From Cylindrodendrum hubeiense (taxonomy: Eukaryota > Ascomycota > Sordariomycetes > Hypocreales > Nectriaceae): a stretch of DNA of 64,000 bases. Below the pieces are notes generated by a model that was given only the letters and a program-made list of their open reading frames with translations, had not been told where the DNA came from and did no database searches. Numbering within the stretch: the stretch's first letter is position 1; each line of letters opens with the position of its first letter. The position numbers and the translations under genes are program-made. The stretch spans positions 186,001-250,000 of the forward strand of contig JAANBB010000021.1 of NCBI GenBank assembly GCA_014621425.1. Direction: 5' to 3'. Shown piece by piece: positions 55,581-64,000 of the stretch.

Positions 55581-57472
55581 TAGATTAGATCTCATCCACT
55601 CCTGGTTAATCCCCTTATAGTCATGTATAGTATAGCCTTGGAATATTTCCTTTGTCCACGTTCTCTTCCGTTTGTTTTGAACACCCAAATCCTTCAGGAG
55701 CATGTCGGCATACGGAATAGCGTCATACACAAACTCCGGATACCAAGATGAGAAGCCACAGGGATAGCGCAGCTTTCCATAGCGACTTGTTAGAGCCGTG
55801 TTCTGGTACACTTGTCCTCTGTCAATATCGAGTTTGTTGTTTAGATATGCATAAGCCCAAAGGGCCTGAGTCTCGGCGATAATCATGTTGCTTGTACTAT
55901 GAACCATCTTGATATAGACGATAGAGTGGTCATTGCGGGCTGTCAGCTCTGGCGATGCGATGCCCCGGTAGAGTCGGTACGGAGACACCTTCTGCTTGTA
56001 GGGAATGACCTGCTTTGGCTGTTTGGCAAGGTAAGGAAAGCGTGATAGAATCTCCTTCTCAGCTTCATTGTCGATGGTTTCCCAGAGTGATGCTTCTGTT
56101 CCTTCTAGAATGTTGCACGGGATACCCAATTCTCGTTCTATGCCAGCAGGCATATATTTGACGGTGGGGGCGAGATTCCAACCGGTAATGGCAACCAGTG
56201 CATCGGTATGGAATTTGCTTCCATCGCTCAAATGCACAGTGCCGTTCTCTGAGAGGGAGGAAATATCTTTCTTGGTAATCTTGACCTGTCCTGATGTGAG
56301 GTAGTCGTGAATGTTGCCAGGGTAATTCAGAACGCCGACACGAGCGGACCAAAAAAGACTAAGAAATGAGTCAATTCGCGATTTATTTCTTCAACAGGTC
56401 GCGGAACTTTCAAACTTACCTCTCATAGGGCTCAAGTAATGCAAGGGCTGGATCTTCTCTGTATCGGTTACCACGGATAGTATCTTGTCGGATCTTCTCC
56501 CAAAAGTGATGAACGATGAGTCTTCCAAGCCAGGTTCCATGAAGTAACGCTCGAATCCACCCGAAGCCATCGTAGTTCCCCCAGATACAGGGGCTAAACC
56601 AAGAGAAGAATCTCATGGTAGCGAGATGCTCAAGCATCACCCGGAAAGGGCCCATGTTGACCCAGGGAGGCGACATCCACACCGGGCCACCACCGGACTC
56701 ACGGATAATCCAATCAACTTGCTTTCCATGGGATGCCATAAGTTGCACCGTGTCATAACCAGTCTTGGAGGCGCCAATAATTGTCACCGACTTGACTGAG
56801 GGGTCTTCGGCCACACGACGGCCTTCCTCTTTCAGTTGACCATGGTTAAGGATGGGTTTGCCGAATATCTCTTTGCCAGGGATAGACACAGGATTGGGCG
56901 TCGATGCGAGCCCGCTGCTGACGATGAGTTTGTTACACTGGTACTCCATAGTTGTTGTGGGACCATCAACTGTTCCAGGTACTTCGGCAGTGATTTTCCA
57001 GCCCTTGTCCATCTTGGTGATCTCGTGAACATGGGTTTGGAATTGGATTCGACGTTGAATATCGAAGTGGATAGCAAAATCCGTCAGATAGGTATGTAGG
57101 ACAGAGCCAGGGATATGGGAGTCTGATTTGAGCCCGTATTTTTCATCCATGGGGAAGTCGGTGAACTCGTATGTTCCCAAAAGGTTGTTGGTTTTGAGCC
57201 CGTCATAGCAGTTTTCATCTGCCCAAACACCGCCAATGGTTTTTCGCTACATTTAATCAGCTACACATGTCACTAAAAGGTGTATTATTTGAATTATGGC
57301 GTACCTTTTCCAAGAGAAGGATGTCAGCGGTTGGCTCGACCTCAAGATAGGTCTTTGCGGCGGAGAGGCCACCAACTCCTGCATATGCTATTAGTCGATA
57401 ACGTGAATGCGATGTAGGCCACATACCAGTTCCAATGATGATGACATCGAGAAATTGAGATTTAGAATCCAT
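55572..57472 (-). CDS. Flavin-containing monooxygenase-like protein
   Basis: FAD/NADPH monooxygenase of 577 residues. Exons 57472-57427, 57378-57305, 57246-56420 and 56358-55572. The first intron (57379-57426, 48 nt) divides the FAD motif: GTG is completed by GVGGLSA after splicing. Later motifs are GGVWADENCYDGLKTN, the second dinucleotide site TIIGASKTGYDTV, and ALVAITGW (the ATG-like region of such enzymes). The Baeyer-Villiger fingerprint is not seen, so it is more like N- or C-hydroxylating monooxygenases of fungal pathways; substrate unknown. The stop codon (55572-55574) lies inside the last codons of the GH32 gene. It is divergent from the C2H2 regulator. Confidence 0.85.
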
Positions 57473-57919
57473 GATGTAGGCTATAGTAAGGCAATTGCGT
57501 TCAATTGGTGTCAGCTATGGTTCCCCAGATTTGTGTGCGCGGCGACAGGAGTATTATATGCTCTGGGCCGGGTCATATGAGGCCTAGTTGCGTCCATGAT
57601 GAGATGAACCACTTTGATAAAGCAAGATGCCTTTGCATCCCATGATCTATCGCCCCATCCATGGTACTTCCTCAGTCAAGACGGTACATAGGGTTATAGA
57701 GTGGTACGGCCAAGGTCGTAAAGTGGGACAATCGTAGGGTGGGGACACGAGTGGGGATAAAATCCGGTTCTGCAGGGAGGGCGTTATCCGATAAAGAATG
57801 TTGGAACTGCCGGCCATTGGCTCGGATTAGTCTTGGTTGAGTTTAGTGGGAGGGGTGACAGCCGACGGCAATGTACCGGTAGCGATAACCTCACTCCTCA
57901 CGCATGTCAAGCTGCAGTC
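57473..57919. other. Divergent promoter, monooxygenase and C2H2 regulator
   Basis: The 447 bp have a TATTATATG stretch about 80 bp upstream of the monooxygenase and no TATA on the regulator side. No gene seen. Confidence 0.4.
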
Positions 57920-60592
57920 ATGAGCGACAAGGATGAGACGGAGCAGAAGCAAACCGAGCATCGCAGTGTCGGACGTCATCGTTGCCTTAAGCCTGGCTGT
58001 GGCAAGTCGTTCAGCCGCCCGTCGCACCTCGAACGCCATGCCCTGAACCATTCAGATACACAATGGACGTGTGTCCGTTGCCAAGCGTCATTCAAACGGC
58101 TCGATCTCCTAGGTGGGCTCCAATGCTCAATTATCGCGGAATTGAGAACTAAGCATTGATTTAGAGAGGCACAAGGCCCGGCATTTGCACAAAGATCGAC
58201 TTGCTGGAGGGCGTGGTAAGGGCGTGCTCCGTACGAAGAGGAGACGAGCCCTCGGCCAGCATTCTCGAAATTCAAATGTATCGACAACGGGAACTAGAGA
58301 TACATCTTTGCCAGATGTGCCGTCACCGACAGCCGCAATACCATTTACCTCCAACACCCTAACAATCGATGGAGCGTCCCATAGTCTACCGCCTGAAAAG
58401 GGCACCCTGGGCTATGAATCACGACAGTCCATGACTCACCTATCACCACTACCATTTGAAGAAGGATTCAATCACTGGCACGAATTGGAAAACATATATC
58501 ACGACCCGTCCTTTGACGCGGTGCATTTCAATGTGTCAACCCTGTCGGACCCGCTCGATGACCCGAATGTCCTAGCTCATACTCCCCATACGCTCGGTGT
58601 GCTAGAATGGCTCGAGGGAGAGGGCCCAACTCCTGAATTTGGGTCGGTAAGTGAGACGTCGGATGGTAACGGACCAAGTATCGACGCCCGGCGCTCAGTT
58701 AATGACGTCGGAGGCTCAGACGCCCCGTTGTCCTCTACTTTAGGCAAAGCAGCTTCATCGCCAGGTTTGGAAAACTTCAATAGCATTGGTCATATCCATG
58801 ACCAAACGGACCACGATGAGCTTGACCCCGCGGATCAACTCAATAGCCTCTACATAACTGGCTCTCGGCTTACCCCTACAAAGCGGCAAGAGATCATCAG
58901 CTACATATCAGACATACGTCCCGTACATCCAAATGGAACCTTGGTGGATAAGGACAGTTCCGACCTTTCAATGGGTAAAATGCAGCATGATCTGGATCTA
59001 TTCTTTAAACACTTCAATACCGAGTATCCCTTGATTCACCCGGCTACCTTTGACGCCAACACGGCTGGCCCCATGGCTCTCTTGGCAATGCTCATCATGG
59101 GCGCTACCTATGGATCGCGCGAGTCACATCAGCTATCAGTTTGCCTCTATGATGCCGTGATCCCACACATACTAAGTGGCCTAATCAGTATCCCAATGCC
59201 GGATCTGGCAACCCTCCAGGCCTTCCTAGTCTTGGAGTGCTACGGCATGTACCGAGCTGGACCGTACCAGCGAGAAAACGCGATTCTCATCCATACCCTA
59301 CTATTTAATGTAAGCCCTAGAAAGAGCCTTGTTTTTTATTGCTTTTGGATCTAAATGTCATGACCGACAGGCTATCCGGAGATTATCGAGATACCATGTC
59401 AGAGCCAGGATTGCCCTCCCAGACTCATTGACGAACCACCAAGAAGATTGGGCGACATTTGCCTATGCTGAGCAGTACAAAAGGTACAACATCCCGGGTT
59501 TAGGCGTTGACAATAATATCTCGTTGCTGACAATACACTAGATTAATCTTGTTTGTTTTCATGTGGGACACGCAAAATGTGTCTTGCTTCTCCTTTATGC
59601 CGAGCATGTCAACACAGTCCATCAGTGTTCATCTGCCCTGCCTCAACGAGCTTTGGGAGGCTACCAACGAAGAAAGTTGGAAACGATTGATTACTCAACA
59701 CGAGGAGCAGCCCAAGTTCAATGATATTCTACACAGCCTCGTGGAAGGCAGCGACATCTTGCAATCCGAAACTCTCAGCACACTACCGCTGACCTTCCTC
59801 CTCCACGGACTGATGTGCATGTGCAACGACATGGTGCATTTCAACAACAAGTCGATATATATCAATGGTACCAAAGAGGAGGATAAACATTGGCCATTGT
59901 GGAGACTTCAGATGATGCATGCTTTGGATGTATGGAAAGCTCGATATGATGCATATTCGATTGAAACAGTCCAGAACACACGGGATGGGCATGTACAGGC
60001 CGATTTCGAGAAGGAAACAGTCGCACTATTAGCTCTTTACCACACCGCCCACATCATTGTCAACACCGATGTACGCAACTTGCAGATCGCAGCGGGAGCG
60101 AAGGCCGTGTTTGGTCATCTGGTGACCTCCGAAGATCGCGCTGAGAGCACCCGCCTAGTCGAGCAATGGGTACAAAAAAGTCCCAAGTCGGCAGCTCACG
60201 CTGCCTGGCATGCAGCGCAGATGTTCCGGGAAGGCCTGCTCAAACTTCAATCCTGGGACGACACAGAAGCATTTCATTATCCTTGGTGCCTGTTCATTGG
60301 TACCCTGACTTGCTGGGCTTTTCAGCACTTCTCCAGCGATGGGGTCGTATGTAACCACGATTCAACGCAGACCGTGGGGATAACTAGGAATTCTAAGGCT
60401 TCGATGACGAACACCATCTCCCAAATGGCGTCGCTGACCCTGATGAGTGATAGTAAGAGGCCAACGGAATGCTGTACTCACGGCTTGGCAGTTGAGGTTG
60501 CTGGGTACCTCAAGACTATCCGCTGGACAGCTGCATACGAGGCAACAAAGGTTCTTGAGGGTTTGTCTGGGCTGGGTCGATCCGCTAGCTAG
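57920..60592 (+). CDS. C2H2 zinc finger regulator with fungal-specific domain
   Basis: Nuclear transcription factor of 833 residues. Exons 57920-58112, 58165-59309, 59371-59483 and 59542-60592. Two C2H2 fingers lie at the N-terminus: C-X4-C-X12-H-X3-H (residues 23-45) and C-X2-C-X12-H-X3-H (about residues 51-72); the second one crosses the first intron and is only complete when spliced. A basic GRGKGVLRTKRRR stretch follows and may be a nuclear signal. The middle part has the fungal-specific transcription factor domain (FFKHFNTEYPLIHPATFD, LLAMLIMGATYG). The ATG at 57920 was preferred to an upstream non-ATG extension. Being divergent from the monooxygenase and next to GH32, it may control one or both; this is inference. 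Confidence 0.85.
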
Positions 60593-61440
60593 TTCTGCGG
60601 GACGTATTAAGAAAACACAGTCTGGTTACTGCCATTTCTGTAAATACAAGGCCCAGAGTGCTAACCTTTGACCTCGAGCACCCTACATAAACTTGTTTGA
60701 TTGGTTCAGGACAAGTGATTGGTACGGGGCAGAGTTCAGGCACAGTACATAGCACGATACGGCGTTTGTCAGTGTCGGGGGAAGATGGTGATGTTATCGA
60801 AAAAGTCATCATGGTGGCAGATGGATGGAGGAGTTGCCCAACGATGATGCTGCCGAAATCGAGGCGGAACGCGAGGAGTTGTTCGTCGTCTTCCCTTACT
60901 GGGCTCGATCCCGTTGTCCGGCTTCCATAGTTCATCGTGTATTATCACTGTAAGATATCGAGCGCCTGTGCACCGTCGACGTCAGCGTCGCTCGTCCTTA
61001 CAATATGATTAGAGGATTGATCTCGATACGTCTTAGGCTCTAGTGCCTTTGCTTTTCTGGCCGTAGGAGTTCATTAGTTAGGTCGCGAGCAATACCATTT
61101 TAGCTGGTAGTAACTAGTAGATCCAAGAGCAAATGGAACTGTCAGATCGCTGGTCTAAGTGTAAGGAGTGCTAGACAGAGTCTGACTAGGATGGGTTGAG
61201 CTTTCACCAAGCGAGACAGGATATAAGGTTATACAGTTATTCACTGGATGGATACTTGAGTCTTCAGTAGATTTTTGAATGGTACCCTTACTTGTTTCCA
61301 CATCTCCGCTAGCGGTTGCGCTTCGCTGGTTCCTGCCCACGGGTGGCCTTGACTTCCTTTTCTTGGATGGAGAACGAGGCTGCCCATTGTAGATGGCTGT
61401 ATATCGCACATAGAACCCTTAATGTATTTATTAACTGTAT
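60593..61440. other. Intergenic region, possible 3' exon of kinase-like gene
   Basis: A minus-strand frame around 61409-61155 has a SPSKKRKSRPP basic cluster, like the tails of fungal kinase-like proteins, and an ATACAG acceptor precedes it near 61395. It might be a last exon of the broken gene at its right, but the frame does not join cleanly. Nothing else was recognised. Confidence 0.3.
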
Positions 61441-62761
61441 CTAGCAATCAATTACTTGACCATTGCAAAGTAGTCGAATCCCAGTATTGAACATCTCCTG
61501 CGACGGCCGTTCCCAACTTAATACTTTGCCCCCTCTTGCCCATATATCCTGTTGCCTTTCATACCACATCTGTTCAACGAAGGACGATGGGTTTCCTTCT
61601 ATATCCACCGTATGGATAGTTTTATTTGGCGGATCAGGCCTATCAGGCCAATGAATAGCTTCCTGAGTCCTACCTAGTTGGATATCACCAAGGTCCATCA
61701 TTTCCCTCCGCTCCCGCCATCCTCGCAATAACAGCTGATAATCCGCCACTGGATGATCCAGTTTTACCTCTGTATGCTTTAACCACTCCAGTGGGAGGCT
61801 CTCAAGTGTCTGCTCTTCGTGGGGCACACTACGGTTACTATCATCTCGGGTAATGATCTCGTACATGGTAAAGATGACTCCTTTAATATCATTCCGGCTC
61901 TTGCGATAGTTTCCATCCACATCAGATGAAGCGGGTTAATACTGGATGCAAAGTTGAAGTCGAAAATCATGATAGCGTCTGTTGGCTCGTTGACTAGGAG
62001 GTTTCGCGGGGCAATGTCTTGATGTGTGATGCCATACTGGAGATTCAAGCCGTCCACTACTTGTATAAGCTGCTGGAGCCACTTCAACTTGAATACGCGT
62101 GATGTATTCTGCTCCAGATTGCCGCCAGGTACATAGTCGTTGGTAAACCCAACTACACGGCCTTCGAGTTCGTCGATAACAACACGATCGAAAGAAACGA
62201 TATTTGGGTGGCGGGGTAGACGCATCCATATATTCATTTCATTCCAGGACCTTGATGCATACTGCCATAGGAAGCAATACTTGAACACGACCTACCAAGA
62301 GAGTTATTAGCATTAGATGCTAAGTGGGAATTGGGACTCGGGCTTTAACATACCTTTTTGGCAGATTTCGAGCAGGGAGGATATCCAACAAGGTCGACAT
62401 CGGGGCCAAACCTCTCAAGTTCTTCAAGTTGGTCTCGTCGTATAGTCTGGATTCCTTTGGGTATAAAAGCATCAGGCATAAGTGGGTAATGTACGCAGTA
62501 GTTATAATCGTCTTCTGCATCGGTATACTTGGATATGATCTCCCCCATATCCGAAATATATATCCTGTATATACCGAGAGGGATCTCGCTGTTGTCGAGG
62601 CGGCTGAGGTGTTCAATAGGGACACTGTCGTCGTCCTGCTCCCCATCCATTGTCACTGAAATCACCCGCCTCCGGTCCCAATCCGTTACATGCCAGGTAC
62701 TTGGCCCACCGATAGGGAGATCTCCACTCAAAGCAAAATACTTCGAATCATCATCAATCAT
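61441..62761 (-). pseudogene. Protein-kinase-like (APH/PK-fold) gene with one-base frameshift
   Basis: Exon 1 (62761-62354) and exon 2 from 62291 join across a 62-nt intron. The kinase-fold motifs are YGITHQDIAPRNLL (HRD-like, catalytic Asp) and MIFDFNFA (DFG-like). Directly after it the reading frame fails: the natural continuation NDIKGVIFTMYEIITRDD is in another frame, with a stop just upstream in that frame, and the first frame ends at 61779. The break maps to the CCC run near 61933-61937, as if one C were missing; no splice pair that repairs it was found. It is either a recent pseudogene or a sequence error. Fungal relatives are kinase-like proteins of unknown substrate, abundant as expanded families. 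An alternative ATG is at 62875. Confidence 0.65.
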
Positions 62762-63757
62762 GTTTCTAGATCTTGAGTAGTCAAGGCTTAAGGATCGAAG
62801 AGAATGACGAAGAGAAAGAGAAAGTGCGGACTGCTTGTGGTGGGATTTCCAATTTGCGGGCCAGCTCTGATACATGACTAATACACAATGCACCACAGGC
62901 GAAGTAGGGGGGCAGAATTCAAACAGTAGTCAACTGGCGGGACGGTTGGGCGGGCGGCAAATGCAGGCGGGCGGTAAATGAGTGGCTAGAAATAAATGTC
63001 TTTGGTTCTTAGTGTAGTGAAGTGTAAAGGATGAAGGAACGGTTGGTTGATTATCTATTTTAGATTAGCCCGATAGCCGGGCGGTTAGCGATTGGCGTTG
63101 TGTTTGTTGGGTTGTTAGTGTGATTATGCACGATTCTAAAGCAGCCGGAACTCTGCCTAGTCCATACCATTTAAGTTACAGATCAGTAGAAGTTGGACAG
63201 TTAGGCTGAAGAGTTAGGGTCAATAGACGGGGCAACTATCCTTCAGTTGCCAGCCACGATCAAAGCAAGCTGAATCATGGCATAATATTTGCAGCAACGA
63301 ATGGCCCAAGTTAGTCAGTGCCCCAAAGATCCGAGGGTGAGCTTTGGGCAAAAGCGAATGCGCAATCTGCTGTATTAATCGTTGTATATCCCGGTACTAG
63401 AAGTGGTGCTAAGCGTCTACCTGGTATTTTTAAGTACTGTATCGCTTGATCTGTCTAATGACAATGAACAAGGATGCAGAATTGATTGATCGTACATACT
63501 ACGCTCAAACGGGAAGGAATAGACCTGACCATTCATGTACCCCAACCTGAGAGCTGCTAGGCTGAAAAGGGAAAGTATAGACCAATACATATCTCCCCCA
63601 CAGCATGATGAAGCACGCCACATCAAAAAGTAGAAAGGTATAAATGCAACCCGAAGCACAAATAAATCTGCATTCCATAGGGTTTTCTCTATAACAAATC
63701 AGCTTGGTGTTCGTCCCTCTTATTGACTCTCATACGCCATATTTTCGCCCATCAATC
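62762..63757. other. Intergenic region, no gene seen
   Basis: About 1 kb of divergent promoter sequence, with GGCGGGCGG-like short repeats near 62938-62978. No supported frame. Confidence 0.4.
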
Positions 63758-64000
63758 ATGACGCGAACTATCATCTACAATACCACCATTCTCACACTAG
63801 ATGAAGATGATAGCTTCTATTATCCAGGGACAGTGGAAATAGAGGATGACCGCATCACCAAGGTTTACAGTGGCAATCCAAGCGAGGAGCTCCTGGCAGC
63901 TTCATTTGTCACACTCCTGGATGGCACCGACAAATTAGTGATGCCAGGGTTTGTTGACTTGCATTTTCATACATCGGTCGCAAAGGTACTATTTATCCAT
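63758..64000 (+). CDS. Amidohydrolase-family protein (5' part, cut by window edge)
   Basis: The N-terminal 75 or so residues of a metal-dependent hydrolase. The opening beta-strands (RTIIYNTTILTLDEDD, EIEDDRITKV) and the metal-binding HxH in VMPGFVDLHFHTS are the entry to the TIM barrel of the amidohydrolase superfamily (deaminases, cyclic amidases, chlorohydrolase-type enzymes). A GTACTA donor follows GCAAAG at 63986, so the first exon may end there. The start has a normal context (CAATCATG). The exact substrate cannot be told from this piece. Confidence 0.75.
   Translation, partial: MTRTIIYNTTILTLDEDDSFYYPGTVEIEDDRITKVYSGNPSEELLAASFVTLLDGTDKLVMPGFVDLHFHTSVAKVLFIH

Overview
This window is eukaryotic and comes from a filamentous ascomycete (Pezizomycotina, probably Sordariomycetes-like; I cannot name the species). 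The evidence is the short introns of about 48-85 nt with GTRNGT donors, CTAAY branch sites and YAG acceptors, several Zn2Cys6 regulators, a fungal rhodopsin-like membrane protein, a Ure2p-like GST and a pentafunctional-AROM-derived repressor. Some 25 protein-coding genes and one frameshifted gene can be supported. I saw no rRNA, convincing tRNA, CRISPR array or transposase.

Left part (about 0.25-20.3 kb): an aromatic/quinate catabolism locus. It holds a QUTR/QA-1S-type repressor, an intradiol (hydroxyquinol 1,2-) dioxygenase divergently paired with a maleylacetate reductase, a quinate/shikimate dehydrogenase, a 3-dehydroshikimate dehydratase and a QUTA/QA-1F-type activator. After a CTP synthase and a rhodopsin-like gene comes a second quinate/shikimate dehydrogenase. 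Together they imply quinate -> dehydroquinate -> dehydroshikimate -> protocatechuate, and, through a hydroxylase not in the window, hydroxyquinol -> maleylacetate -> 3-oxoadipate. The catabolic dehydroquinase, a quinate permease and the protocatechuate hydroxylase are not present here.

Middle (20.8-43.7 kb): a GH47 mannosidase, an F-box protein, a degenerate 23-24 bp tandem repeat and a GST. Then comes what looks like a second catabolic cluster: an MFS transporter, a DAO-type FAD oxidoreductase, an amidase and an aldehyde dehydrogenase, with two full-length paralogous Zn2Cys6 regulators facing each other around the oxidoreductase and amidase. Promoters of this cluster share a CCGG-centred element; two of them share a two-part element with identical spacing. 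A membrane-anchored methyltransferase follows, preceded by a 56-bp tandem repeat.

Right part (44-64 kb): an AT-rich stretch with two paralogous small proteins of a family I do not recognise (one with a signal peptide, one without). Next are a type I Baeyer-Villiger monooxygenase, a histidine phosphatase, a short-chain dehydrogenase, a MYND-finger protein, and a GH32 fructosidase whose 3' end overlaps a second flavin monooxygenase. Last are a C2H2 plus fungal-specific regulator, a kinase-like gene broken by a one-base frameshift, and the 5' end of an amidohydrolase gene.

Exon models were built by eye from reading frame, splice consensus and remembered family sequence. Nothing was tested by alignment or RNA data.
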